Below the pieces are notes generated by a model, which saw nothing but the letters and a program-made list of their open reading frames with translations, did not search any database and had not been told where the DNA came from. DNA of 56,488 nucleotides from RFPI01 sp964398195 (GTDB lineage: Bacteria > Pseudomonadota > Gammaproteobacteria > Burkholderiales > Methylophilaceae), in assembly GCA_964398195.1 (NCBI GenBank), contig CAYNLW010000005.1, positions 1 through 56,488 of the forward strand, written 5' to 3'. A program made the position numbers and the translations under genes. The stretch's first letter is position 1, and each line of letters starts with the position of its first letter. Below, one piece after another: positions 8,192 through 17,348 of the stretch.

Positions 8192-9446
8192 TGCTAATTT
8201 ATTTCGTCTAGCCACAGTTGCATTGGCTGATGTGCTGCAAAATGCGGGGCCGGCTGACGCCAAGCTGAGTGCTTTTTTTCGCCAACATCGCGAGCTAGGC
8301 AATAAGCAGCGTGGCTTTGTCGCAGAGGCGGTGTATGGCGTGATTCGACGCTTGTCTTTGTTGTCCTATCTGGCCGATGGGCAAGACGCGAGAAAGCTGG
8401 TCATCGCATGGTTGTTGCGTGTGCAAGGCTATAGTGTGCGGGATTTGGCGGATAGCCTGAATAAGCAACAATATACTTGGGCGGAAGAAATCAAAGCCAA
8501 AGATACCCAGCAGTTGAGCCTAGAAATACATGCCGATATGCCACAGTGGTTGTGGCAAACCATGTTGCAGCAATATTCTAGTGAACAAGCGCTGACTATC
8601 GCCAGAAGTATGCACCAGCCTGCGCCTTTAGATTTGCGTGTGAACACAATCAAAAGCAGCCGCGAACAAGTCTTGGCTACTTTTGCGCAACAAGGTATTA
8701 GCGCGCAAGCCACGCCTTACTCGCCGTTTGGCATACGCTTGCAACAACGTCTATCTATACAGAAAAACCCGCTGTTTTTGCGCGGCGATATCGAAGTGCA
8801 AGATGAGGGTAGTCAATTACTTAGTCTGTTATTAGCCCCCAAGCGTGGCGAAATGGTGGCGGATTTTTGTGCGGGTGCGGGCGGCAAAAGTTTGGCGATA
8901 GGCGCCATCATGAAAAACAGCGGCAGAATTTATGCGTTTGATATCGCGGAAAAACGCCTACAAAATTTAGCTGCCAGACTTAAGCGTTCCGGTTTATCTA
9001 ATCTGCACAGCCAGTTGCTGAGCAGCGAACAAGACAGCAAGTTAAAACGCTTGCACGGTAAATTCGATAAAGTATTAGTGGACGCGCCCTGTAGTGGTTT
9101 AGGCACGCTGCGCCGCAATCCGGATTTGAAATGGCGGCAACAGCCTAGCGATATTACGGAGCTAAATGAAAAGCAAAAGGCGATCTTAAATAGCGCTGCC
9201 AAACTGGTAAAAAACGGCGGCTATTTGCTATACGCCACTTGCAGCATACTGCAACAAGAGAACCAACAAATCGTGGCGGAGTTCTTGGCGCAACATAGCG
9301 AATTTACTTTAGTGCCTATCAGCAGCGTGCTGCATCAGCAACAGATTGCTTTGCAGCAAGACGACTATCTGCAATTATTGCCGCACTTGCATCAAACCGA
9401 CGGCTTCTTTGCCGCTTTGCTGCATAAGCAAGCACAAGCCGGCTAA
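8181..9446 (+). CDS. rsmB: 16S rRNA (cytosine-967-C5)-methyltransferase RsmB
   Basis: RsmB methylates C967 of 16S rRNA using S-adenosylmethionine. The N-terminal third resembles the NusB-type RNA-binding domain. The methyltransferase part shows the SAM motif DFCAGAGGKSLAIGA, then DAPCSGLGTLRRNPDLKW and YATCS. The PC and TC cysteines of these two motifs are the release and catalytic residues of this m5C enzyme class. The length of 421 is normal. The ATG at 8181 lies inside the end of the previous gene, an arrangement that implies coupling. Confidence 0.92.
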   Translation: MSVDANLFRLATVALADVLQNAGPADAKLSAFFRQHRELGNKQRGFVAEAVYGVIRRLSLLSYLADGQDARKLVIAWLLRVQGYSVRDLADSLNKQQYTWAEEIKAKDTQQLSLEIHADMPQWLWQTMLQQYSSEQALTIARSMHQPAPLDLRVNTIKSSREQVLATFAQQGISAQATPYSPFGIRLQQRLSIQKNPLFLRGDIEVQDEGSQLLSLLLAPKRGEMVADFCAGAGGKSLAIGAIMKNSGRIYAFDIAEKRLQNLAARLKRSGLSNLHSQLLSSEQDSKLKRLHGKFDKVLVDAPCSGLGTLRRNPDLKWRQQPSDITELNEKQKAILNSAAKLVKNGGYLLYATCSILQQENQQIVAEFLAQHSEFTLVPISSVLHQQQIALQQDDYLQLLPHLHQTDGFFAALLHKQAQAG

Positions 9447-9534
9447 GCCAGCATTCATCAATCCATGCACAGATGTGTTAGCACCTATATTGAATAAGCA
9501 ATGTGTTTAGCAAGCCATTGAGAGGGATAACAAT

Positions 9535-10779
9535 ATGAAAAAGATCAGCACCAACCAGCAAATATTCGTCGCCGCGCTGCTGGCCATATTGGCTGGCTTA
9601 TACGCCCATAGACTAGGCCAACAACATAGCGTGGTACAACAAAGCCTCTATGTGGCTGGCTTGTTGGGCGGGGTATTTATTGATTTGCTAAAAATGCTAT
9701 TGGTGCCGCTGGTATTCTGTTCGATTAGCGCGGGCATCGCTAACCTCAGTCAGCATCATCAAGCCAGCCGCGTGTGGCAAAGCACCTTGCTGTTCTTTGT
9801 CTTGACCATGGCCTTGGCGATTATCTTGGGCATGGCCGGCATGCATCTGTTTAAACCCGGCAGCGGTTTAAGTAGCGCCATGTTTAGCGACGCCATGCAG
9901 CAATTTGACGCGCAGCAAATGAGCTTAAGCAGCTTCTTAAGCCAGTTTCTGCATCAACTGTTTATCAATCCTTTTGCCGCCTTGGCTCAAGCCAATGTAT
10001 TAGCCATCGTGGTATTTGCCTTAATGTTCGGCATCGCGCTGGTGCTAGGCGGAGAGCGCTATCAAGCGCTGGGCAAGCTGATGCACGAGGGCTTGGATTT
10101 GATTATGCGTATGGTGGCTTGGGTGATGAAATTGGCGCCCATAGGTATCGCCGCTTTGTTATTTAAATTGACCGCGCAGCAAGATGTGGCAGTGTTATTG
10201 GTATTAAAAGATTTTGTCTTACTGGTGATGGCCATGACTTTGCTGCACGGCTTGCTGATATTACCGACAGTATTGTATTTATTCACCGGCAAATCGCCGT
10301 TATGGTTTTGGCGCGGCGCACGCGAAGCCCTAGTGACCGCTTTTGCCACCAGTTCCAGCGCTGCCACTTTGCCTGTGACCTTGCGCTGCACTACCCAACA
10401 TTTGCACGTGCGTTCTGAAATCGCTGGCTTTGTCCTGCCCTTGGGCGCCACTATGAATATGGATGGCACAGCATTGTATGAGGCGGCCGCCGCTTTGTTT
10501 ATCGCCAATCTGATGGGCTTAGAGCTGTCTTTTACTCAGCAATTGATCGTCTTTATCGTTTCTATGATCGCCGCCATGGGCGCCCCCGGACTGCCTAGTG
10601 CCGGCATGGTGACCATGGTCATGGTGTTGCAATCGGTGGGCTTGCCAGCAGAAGCGATTGCCATTTTATTGCCAGTCGATCGCTTGTTGGATACCTTGCG
10701 CACTAGCGTGAATGTGCAAGGCGATATGATAGGCAGTGTAGTGGTGCAGAAGTTAACTGATAGGGCGCCAGTCCATTAG
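9535..10779 (+). CDS. cation:acidic amino acid symporter, SDF/DAACS family
   Basis: A secondary transporter of the glutamate/aspartate symporter family, about eight membrane segments with two re-entrant hairpins. The serine-rich hairpin tip reads ATSSSAATLPVTL, followed by MNMDGTALYE. The last helix reads DRLLDTLRTSVNVQGD, which keeps the residues equivalent to Asp394, Arg397, Thr398, Asn401 and Asp405 of archaeal GltPh. The arginine favours an acidic amino acid as substrate rather than a C4-dicarboxylate or Ser/Thr. The length of 414 is normal. A good ribosome binding site (GAGAGGG) precedes the ATG. It stands alone, facing the RND pump genes. Confidence 0.86.
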   Translation: MKKISTNQQIFVAALLAILAGLYAHRLGQQHSVVQQSLYVAGLLGGVFIDLLKMLLVPLVFCSISAGIANLSQHHQASRVWQSTLLFFVLTMALAIILGMAGMHLFKPGSGLSSAMFSDAMQQFDAQQMSLSSFLSQFLHQLFINPFAALAQANVLAIVVFALMFGIALVLGGERYQALGKLMHEGLDLIMRMVAWVMKLAPIGIAALLFKLTAQQDVAVLLVLKDFVLLVMAMTLLHGLLILPTVLYLFTGKSPLWFWRGAREALVTAFATSSSAATLPVTLRCTTQHLHVRSEIAGFVLPLGATMNMDGTALYEAAAALFIANLMGLELSFTQQLIVFIVSMIAAMGAPGLPSAGMVTMVMVLQSVGLPAEAIAILLPVDRLLDTLRTSVNVQGDMIGSVVVQKLTDRAPVH

Positions 10780-10797
10780 GTCGCCAGTCAGTTAGGT
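10766..10797. repeat. 16-bp imperfect tandem duplication across a stop codon
   Basis: Two adjacent 16-bp units, cgccagtccattaggt and cgccagtcagttaggt, differ at two positions and are followed by the start of a third (cgctc). The stop codon of the symporter gene lies in the first unit. It resembles short tandem repeats after two other genes in the window. Confidence 0.75.
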
Positions 10798-10814
10798 CGC
10801 TCAATATTGGGCGC

Positions 10815-13800
10815 CTACTTAGTGCGCGCCAGTTTGGTTTTTAACCACGCTATACGGCTAGTCCAGTTGCCTTGTTGCCAGCGTAATTGCGCATTGATGG
10901 CTAAAGAATAAGCGGCCGGTACGACCACTAAGGTTAATAAAGTAGAAGAAATCATGCCGCCAATAATCGCTACGGAAAGCGGTTTGTTAGATTCGCTGCC
11001 GGCGCCAAAGCCTAGCGCAGCAGGCAGCAAGGCCAAAATAATAGTCAGCGATGTCATCACTACTGGGCGCATACGAATTGGACAAGCTTGCATCAGCGCA
11101 TCATTCACAGTATGGCCTTGCAGACGTAACTGATTAGTCAGATCGACCAATAAAATCGAATTTTTTGCCACTAGGCCTATCAACAGCACCAAACCTATCA
11201 TCGAGTAGATATTCAGCGTATCGCCAAACAAGGGCAAGGCCAGTAAGCCGCCGATAATGGCCAGCGGTTGCGCCAGCATAATAATCCAAGGTTGCAAGAA
11301 TGAATTGAACTGGCTAGCTAGCACCATAAATAACAAAATCATCGCCAGCATAAATACGAACTTGATGTTTTTAAATGTTTTACCAAACTCTTCGGCCTGA
11401 CCCGAAAACTTGAGTTTAAATTCAGCTGGCATACGTTTAGTGGCGGTTGCTTTCACCGCATCGACGGCTTCTCCTAGCGGCATACCGGGGTTGATAAAGA
11501 AGTTAGCGGCATATTGCAAATCTAGTCGGCTAATCACCGCAGGGCCTAAGCTAGTTTTACTTTGTAACAAGCTATCCAATCTGACCAAGCTTGCATTGTT
11601 GCCGCGCAAATAAATCTTACTAAAATCATTGGGCTGTTTTAATTCAGACTCTTCCGCTTTTAAGCGAATTTTATAGCGTTGCCCATCGCCTGGAATATCG
11701 TTATAGCTAGCCACATCAAGCCCACCGGCATAGACGCTAATCGCGCTGGCGATATCACGCGCATTGATGCCCAAAGCGCTGGCCTTGTCGCGGTCTAGCA
11801 ACATTTCAATTTGTGGCAAATCGAGTTGCAAATCTAAATCCACTTTGCCCATATTCGGCACAGCAGCTAAATCATCTTGTATGGTTTTAGCCACTTGCGC
11901 CAACTCTTCAAGGTTGAGGCTGGTGATATTAAATTGTAGTTTTTCTGAGCGTTGCCCTTTGGCAATCGAGGCGGGGGCAGGAATCGCTTTCACCCCAGGT
12001 ACTTTATCGAATTCTTGCTTAAGTTTCTGAATCAGCACTTGTTGGCTAATCGCCCGCTCTGTTTTCGGCACTAGTCGCACATTGATATTGCCCTGATTCA
12101 CTTGGCCACGCGAACCGGCGCCTATGGTGGCAAAGTAGCTGGCCACTTGCGGGCGGTGGCTATCGATAATTTTTTCAATTTCCAGCATGCGCTGATTGGT
12201 ATATTCCAAATTAGAGCCCAATGGGGTTTTCACTGTCACGCTAAAACTGGCTTCGTCCGTTTCTGGAACAAAATCCTTATTCACAATATAAAGCGAAAAG
12301 CCACCACCAAATACCACCACCGCAAAGGTGAGCAAGATGACTTTCCAACGATGGGCCATGGCATAGCGCAACATACGCAGATACAAGCTATCCAAACGCT
12401 CTAGCCAAGCAGAAATGCGGTAATAAATCGATTGATGTTGCTGGCTGACGTCTAAATAGCGCGAGCACAGCATAGGGGTGAGGGTGAGCGAAACAAATAA
12501 AGAAGTTAGCACACCAAAAGTCACCACCACACCAAACGATTTAAAGAACATCCCCAAAATGCCGTCCATAAAAATCACTGGCGCAAAGATACACACCAAA
12601 GACAGCGAAGCGGCAATCACCGCAAAGGTCACTTCTTTAGAGCCATTGATAGCCGCTGAAATTGGGTTTTTATCAATATGCTCGCGGTGTCTATAGATAT
12701 TCTCTAACACCACAATGGCGTCATCGACCACCACGCCGATCAGCAATAGCAAGGCCAGCAGCGTCATCGAGTTAAAGGTATAACCGGCAAAATACATCAC
12801 CGCAATGGCGCCCAATAGCGAGACCGGAATGGCGGTGGCGATAATCAACGTAGAGCGTATTGAACGTAAAAAGATAAATACCACTAGCGCGGCTAATAAG
12901 GTGCCGGTGAGCAAGTGCTCTTTGAGCGATTCGACCAGTTGATTAATAAAAATCGAATCGTTGGTCGAGATATCCAGCGACATGCCGGGCGGTAAACTAG
13001 GGCGCAATTCGCTATCTAGCTTTTGTTCTACTTGGCGTATGATTTCTACCGTGTTGGCATTGGCGATTTTAATCAGCCCCAAACCCACTGTGGGCTTGCC
13101 GTTGTAGCGCGCCACTTGGCGGTTGTCGGTAATGCCATCTTCGATATTGGCGACATCTTTTAAATAAATCGGCACGCCGTTTTTGTTATGGATAATCAGG
13201 CGCTCTAAATCGCGCACATTGTGGAACTCCAAATCCATTTTGACTAATTTTTCCGACGTATCGCTAACCAAAAAGCCGCCCGGCATCTGTAAATGCTGGT
13301 TAGCAAATGCGTTGATTAAATCGGTGCTGGTGATATTCAAAGCCGCCATGCGTTGCGGTGATAAATGGACTCGTATGACGCGGTCTCTGCGTCCGCCCAG
13401 CGTCACTTCGCCTACCCCATCTATGGTTTCTAATTTTTTCTTGAGGATATTATTGGCGTATAAATTCAGTTGCTGTATGGTGCGGTCGCCTGTCAGCGCC
13501 AGCCAAATAATTGCACCAGAGTTGCTATCAACTTTTTGAATAATGGGCGGGTCGGTTTCTAGTGGCAGTTTCTTTAAAATCTGCGAGACCTTGGATTGCA
13601 CCTCGTTATAAGCCACATTGATATCTTTGCCTAGCGCAAAGGTGATGGTGACATTGGATACGCCGGGCGAGGAGCTAGATTGAATATGCTCAATACCGGG
13701 CGTGGTATTCACCGCAGATTCGATAATGCTGGTAATGCTGTTATCGACCACATCAGGATTGGCGCCCCTGAGCGTGGTATTCACCATAATGATAGGGAAG

Positions 13801-13925
13801 TCGATAGAGGGAATGCGGTCTATACCTATGCGTTGATAGGCAATCAAGCCAAACAGCACTACCACGGCAGATAGCATCCATGCTAGCACATGACGCTTAA
13901 TGGATAATTCAGGTAAGTTCGTCAT
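10815..13925 (-). CDS. RND multidrug efflux pump inner membrane protein (HAE1 family)
   Basis: A 1036-residue proton-driven transporter of the AcrB/MexF type, which pumps drugs or other amphiphiles out through a tripartite complex. The layout is classic: a first membrane helix near 10-30, a large periplasmic loop, six helices from about 335, a second loop and six more helices. The proton-relay aspartates are Asp401-Asp402 in LLIGVVVDDAIVVLE. The second half repeats the pattern (LLIGLVAKNSILLVD). It follows the adaptor gene after 3 bp. No outer-membrane channel gene is nearby, so it presumably uses a TolC-like protein encoded elsewhere. The substrate cannot be read from sequence. Confidence 0.92.
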   Translation of the reverse strand: MTNLPELSIKRHVLAWMLSAVVVLFGLIAYQRIGIDRIPSIDFPIIMVNTTLRGANPDVVDNSITSIIESAVNTTPGIEHIQSSSSPGVSNVTITFALGKDINVAYNEVQSKVSQILKKLPLETDPPIIQKVDSNSGAIIWLALTGDRTIQQLNLYANNILKKKLETIDGVGEVTLGGRRDRVIRVHLSPQRMAALNITSTDLINAFANQHLQMPGGFLVSDTSEKLVKMDLEFHNVRDLERLIIHNKNGVPIYLKDVANIEDGITDNRQVARYNGKPTVGLGLIKIANANTVEIIRQVEQKLDSELRPSLPPGMSLDISTNDSIFINQLVESLKEHLLTGTLLAALVVFIFLRSIRSTLIIATAIPVSLLGAIAVMYFAGYTFNSMTLLALLLLIGVVVDDAIVVLENIYRHREHIDKNPISAAINGSKEVTFAVIAASLSLVCIFAPVIFMDGILGMFFKSFGVVVTFGVLTSLFVSLTLTPMLCSRYLDVSQQHQSIYYRISAWLERLDSLYLRMLRYAMAHRWKVILLTFAVVVFGGGFSLYIVNKDFVPETDEASFSVTVKTPLGSNLEYTNQRMLEIEKIIDSHRPQVASYFATIGAGSRGQVNQGNINVRLVPKTERAISQQVLIQKLKQEFDKVPGVKAIPAPASIAKGQRSEKLQFNITSLNLEELAQVAKTIQDDLAAVPNMGKVDLDLQLDLPQIEMLLDRDKASALGINARDIASAISVYAGGLDVASYNDIPGDGQRYKIRLKAEESELKQPNDFSKIYLRGNNASLVRLDSLLQSKTSLGPAVISRLDLQYAANFFINPGMPLGEAVDAVKATATKRMPAEFKLKFSGQAEEFGKTFKNIKFVFMLAMILLFMVLASQFNSFLQPWIIMLAQPLAIIGGLLALPLFGDTLNIYSMIGLVLLIGLVAKNSILLVDLTNQLRLQGHTVNDALMQACPIRMRPVVMTSLTIILALLPAALGFGAGSESNKPLSVAIIGGMISSTLLTLVVVPAAYSLAINAQLRWQQGNWTSRIAWLKTKLARTK

Positions 13926-13928
13926 GAT

Positions 13929-15011
13929 TTAGGAGTGCTTAGCGTCGCTTTTAATATTCACTTTGGCTTGATCGGTCAGCATGGCTGCGCCATCGACCGC
14001 TACTGTCTCGCCACCCTTGAGACCTTCTCGAATCTCAATTTTGCCGTCTTGTAACAGGCCGGTTTTGACCAAGCGTTGTTGCGCTTTCTGCTGTTCGATG
14101 ACATACACCACCTCACCCGCTGGGCGCAATACCACGCTTTGCTCAGGCACTAAAATAGCGTCTTGGCGCTGACCTAAGATGATGCTCCCGGTGACGCTGG
14201 CGCCGGGATTCCAGCCCGCTTGGCTAGGAATATCAACCACCGCATACAGTGCGCGGCTATCGCTATTAATCAATGGTTTTAATTCGCTAATTTGCACTAT
14301 TAACGGTTCATTCACGGCAGGGGTGGTGATACGCACGGGCATACCGATTTTGACTAGTGGGGCAATACGCTCAGGCAGCGGTAAATTGGCACGTAATTTT
14401 TGTCGGCTAACAATTTGCATCAATGGGTCGCCTACTTTGACGTATTCACCCACCGCCACAATTAACTTTTCCACAGTGCCATCGACTGGGGAATACAACA
14501 GGGTTTTATTGCGGTTATGCTCGATGATGGCAATCTTTGCCTGCGCTGCTTCTAGCTGACGCTGTAGCGCATTGAGTTGGGTGCTGACATCATCAAGGGC
14601 ATTTTGCGAAATAAAATGTTTGCTGAGTAACACCTGATTTCTTTCAACCATTTTCTCTTGGTTGCTAATCAACGCTTGTACCCGCGCCACTTCAGCTTGG
14701 GCTTCCACGCGTTGTAAATTTAAATCGGTCGGGTCTATCGCCAACAAGGCTTGCCCTTTACGCACTGGCTCACCCACGCGCGTCATCAGCTTGATAATGC
14801 GACCGTTCACCTCAGCGCCGATATTCGGGTCTATCAGTCCCTCGACAGTGCCTATGCTTTCCTCGCGTATTTCAAGATTTTGCGCATCAGCTTGAGTCAC
14901 TGTAATCAAAGGCAGGCTGACCGTTTTTTTGGCGGCATCGTCGGCTTGTTTGCTACAAGCCAGCAAGCAAGCAAAAGCAAGCGCCAACACAAGATGAGAA
15001 ATTTTTTGCAT
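13929..15011 (-). CDS. RND efflux periplasmic adaptor, lipoprotein (membrane fusion protein)
   Basis: The adaptor linking the RND pump to an outer membrane channel. It is a lipoprotein: the signal ends in LLAC with the lipidated cysteine at residue 19. It then shows a barrel-sandwich (lipoyl-like) half near 65-95, a coiled-coil hairpin rich in Gln/Ala (about 95-165), the returning lipoyl half (LLYSPVDGTVEKL), a beta-barrel and a membrane-proximal domain. The length of 360 is typical. It is first in the operon with the pump gene. No regulator gene is adjacent. Confidence 0.92.
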   Translation of the reverse strand: MQKISHLVLALAFACLLACSKQADDAAKKTVSLPLITVTQADAQNLEIREESIGTVEGLIDPNIGAEVNGRIIKLMTRVGEPVRKGQALLAIDPTDLNLQRVEAQAEVARVQALISNQEKMVERNQVLLSKHFISQNALDDVSTQLNALQRQLEAAQAKIAIIEHNRNKTLLYSPVDGTVEKLIVAVGEYVKVGDPLMQIVSRQKLRANLPLPERIAPLVKIGMPVRITTPAVNEPLIVQISELKPLINSDSRALYAVVDIPSQAGWNPGASVTGSIILGQRQDAILVPEQSVVLRPAGEVVYVIEQQKAQQRLVKTGLLQDGKIEIREGLKGGETVAVDGAAMLTDQAKVNIKSDAKHS

Positions 15012-15052
15012 GAAATCGAGACTTTCTTATTGGGGGTGAGTGTTATCTGCAA

Positions 15053-15586
15053 TCATTGAATTTGTTGCCAATCAAAAAATGGCCCTGGATCAGTTTTTCT
15101 CCCTGGCGCGATATCTGAATGTCCTGCGATATCCACGATGGGATAGCGCGCCCGCAACGCCACAAGCAAGTTTTGGAGTATTTTATACTGGATTGGTTCA
15201 AACCCTTGCTGGTCGCTACCTTCTAATTCAATGCCGATAGAAAAGTCATTGCAAGCACTGCGCTGACGCCATTGTGATACGCCAGCATGCCAAGCGCGCT
15301 CTAGGCATGAAACAAACTGCCATAACTGGCCATCGCGGCGGATAAAGAAATGTGCCGACACCTTGAGCTGATGTATCTCGGCGTAGTAGGGGTGGGCATT
15401 GGCATCTAGTTGATTGGTAAACAGTTGCAATACGCCATCACCGCCAAACTGATTGGGCGGCAGGCTGATATTGTGGATGACCACTAGCTCAATCGGCATA
15501 TCGGCTGGCCGCGCGTCGCGGTTGGGCGATAACATTAAGTTGGCTTGTGGGCAAAAGCCATCTGCATCAATAGTAAAGTTTTTCAT
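15053..15586 (-). CDS. ampD: 1,6-anhydro-N-acetylmuramyl-L-alanine amidase AmpD
   Basis: AmpD cleaves the peptide from anhydromuropeptides in the cytoplasm during cell wall recycling. It has the N-acetylmuramoyl-L-alanine amidase fold with the expected zinc ligands: His in VVIHNIS, His in IAGHSDIAPGRKTDPG, and Asp in the same segment. There is no signal peptide, which fits AmpD rather than a periplasmic amidase. The frame is open to 15649, but the family start is MKNFTIDADGF, so I use the ATG ending at 15586 (177 residues). It lies upstream of, and in the same direction as, the efflux genes with a 41-bp gap. Confidence 0.88.
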   Translation of the reverse strand: MKNFTIDADGFCPQANLMLSPNRDARPADMPIELVVIHNISLPPNQFGGDGVLQLFTNQLDANAHPYYAEIHQLKVSAHFFIRRDGQLWQFVSCLERAWHAGVSQWRQRSACNDFSIGIELEGSDQQGFEPIQYKILQNLLVALRARYPIVDIAGHSDIAPGRKTDPGPFFDWQQIQ

Positions 15587-15718
15587 GCGTGAATAAGGGC
15601 TATCCTTTAAAATGCTGGCTGCTGTGCGCAATGATGCACGATGTATCACGGTCTCAGCGCCTAGTTAGCGCCGCAGCAAGGCCTAAGCAAATTTATATTT
15701 TCCAGATGGGACGCTTGC

Positions 15719-16720
15719 ATGTTACTCGCCGAATTAATCATTCCGCTAATCATTATTTTAATTGCTGCCGAGGTGTTCACCAACGCTTTAGAGCATTTAG
15801 GTGAACGCATAGGCATTTCTGAAGGGGTCACCGGCTCATTATTCGCTGCCGTAGGCACTGCCTTGCCAGAGACCATGGTGCCGCTGTTGGCGCTACTGGC
15901 AGGCACTTCCAGCCACACCACCAATGAGGAAATCGGCGTTGGGGCTATTTTGGGCGCGCCATTGATGCTGTCCACGCTGACTTTCTTTCTAATGGCCTTG
16001 GCGATGCTAAGCAAGCGGCAACTCAGTGGGCATTTCCGCCCCGAGCGTAGCGGCCTGATACGCGATCTAAATTTCTTTATTCTGGCCTTTGCCTTTGCCA
16101 CGCTGGCGCTATTTGTGCCGCACGATATCAAGCTGGTGCGCTACAGCATAGGCTTGGTGATGGTGTTGATTTACTTTATTTACATCATGCTCACCTTGCG
16201 CGCATCTAAAGACTTGGTGGCGGAGGGGCATGGCACTGAGGCAGAGAGCGCTATGTTTTTAAATCGCTTAGGTTTGCCAGAAAAAATGTGGGTGATTTTA
16301 TTGCAATTAGCGCTAGGCTTAATCGCCTTAGTGGCCGGGGCTAAGGGCTTTATCAGTGGAGTAGAGCACGCTGCGGGTGCGCTAGGCATCTCCACTTTGC
16401 TGTTATCTTTGCTGATTATCCCTATCGCCACAGAGCTGCCAGAAAAGGTCAATAGCATTTTATGGATACGCCGTGGTAAAGATACCTTGGCATTTGGCAA
16501 TATCACTGGCGCATTGGTGTTTCAAGGCACTTTATTGCCTGCTTTAGGGATTATGCTGACCCCGTGGGAGCCAAGAATAGAGGTTTTAGCTGGCGTGCTG
16601 ATCACCTTGCTAGCCACCTTATGGTTGCGCCTGATGATTTCTCAAGGCCAGTTACGTATCTGGCATCTGGCAGTCAACGGCTTGTTATATGTGATTTATT
16701 TAAGCTTGGCATTAAGCTAA
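15719..16720 (+). CDS. sodium/calcium exchanger family membrane protein
   Basis: A 333-residue polytopic protein of the cation/calcium antiporter superfamily, with about ten membrane helices. The two inverted alpha repeats are visible: GVTGSLFAAVGTALPETMVP near residue 36 and GISTLLLSLLIIPIATELPE near 225. Each holds the acidic residue (TALPE, TELPE) that coordinates the cation. A cytoplasmic charged loop lies near the middle (about 160-180). The ion is not certain. The gene stands alone between ampD (divergent) and an RDD gene. Confidence 0.8.
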   Translation: MLLAELIIPLIIILIAAEVFTNALEHLGERIGISEGVTGSLFAAVGTALPETMVPLLALLAGTSSHTTNEEIGVGAILGAPLMLSTLTFFLMALAMLSKRQLSGHFRPERSGLIRDLNFFILAFAFATLALFVPHDIKLVRYSIGLVMVLIYFIYIMLTLRASKDLVAEGHGTEAESAMFLNRLGLPEKMWVILLQLALGLIALVAGAKGFISGVEHAAGALGISTLLLSLLIIPIATELPEKVNSILWIRRGKDTLAFGNITGALVFQGTLLPALGIMLTPWEPRIEVLAGVLITLLATLWLRLMISQGQLRIWHLAVNGLLYVIYLSLALS

Positions 16721-16764
16721 TGCAATATCTGCCGCAACAAACAAGCTCGCTTAAATCCGCTTGT

Positions 16765-16829
16765 TTTGACAGCTTAGTTTGATAGCTTAGTTTGACAGCT
16801 TAATTTGGCATTTTGGTTTGATAAGTAGG
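16765..16829. repeat. five-unit 13-bp tandem repeat
   Basis: Three near-identical 13-bp units (tttgacagcttag, tttgatagcttag, tttgacagcttaa) are followed by two degenerate units starting tttgg and tttgat. The array lies between the exchanger gene and the RDD gene. The last unit ends at the purine-rich sequence just before the RDD start codon. There are no spacers, so it is not a CRISPR. Confidence 0.85.
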
Positions 16830-16838
16830 GAAACAGCT

Positions 16839-17348
16839 ATGTTGCAGAAAGTTGGTTTTTTTAGACATCTGGCGATATTTTTTTATGACAGTTTGTTAAT
16901 CATCGCCTTATTAGCTTGCGCGACATTCCCGTTTATTTGGCTATTTGGCGATGCTACTAGCGGTTTGCGCCATTATGCTTTGCAAATTTATTTGTGGCTG
17001 ATTGCAGGGATCTATTTTGTTGCCAGTTGGTATCGCACCGGTCAGACGCTGGCCATGAAAACTTGGCGTGTGCAATTGCGTCGCTTCGATGGTCAAGCTA
17101 TGCAGCTTAAGCCTTTGCTATTGCGCTATATCGCGGCCAGTTTTAGCTTGTTATTTTTTGCTGCGGGGTTTTTTTGGGCGTGGTTAGACAGAGAACATTG
17201 TGCTTTGCATGACCGATTATTAGGCTATCGCCTGTACCGACTAATGCCGCAGCAAACGCCAGCCTCAGCGCTGACTCACCCAGCGCATCATCAACAGACC
17301 AGTCAGCAGAAAAAGCAAAGTCGGCAGCGTAGTACTAAACAAGGGTGA
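16839..17348 (+). CDS. RDD family membrane protein
   Basis: A small membrane protein (169 residues from the ATG at 16839, preceded by AGTAGGG). The RDD pattern is present: an Arg in the first helix region (FFRHLAIFFYD), then WYRTGQTLAMKTWRV, and LDREHCALHDRLLGYRLYR. It has about four hydrophobic segments. Some RDD proteins are proposed Na+/H+ antiporters, but the role here is unknown. The C-terminal 28 codons are Gln/Lys/Ser-rich and overlap the 3' end of lptG by 84 bp on the other strand, so the tail may have grown by read-on into lptG. Confidence 0.78.
   Translation: MLQKVGFFRHLAIFFYDSLLIIALLACATFPFIWLFGDATSGLRHYALQIYLWLIAGIYFVASWYRTGQTLAMKTWRVQLRRFDGQAMQLKPLLLRYIAASFSLLFFAAGFFWAWLDREHCALHDRLLGYRLYRLMPQQTPASALTHPAHHQQTSQQKKQSRQRSTKQG

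Noticed and set aside
16765..16829. The 13-bp tandem repeat as a possible CRISPR or integration site.
   Set aside because: Units are contiguous without spacers, and no integrase or tRNA is nearby.
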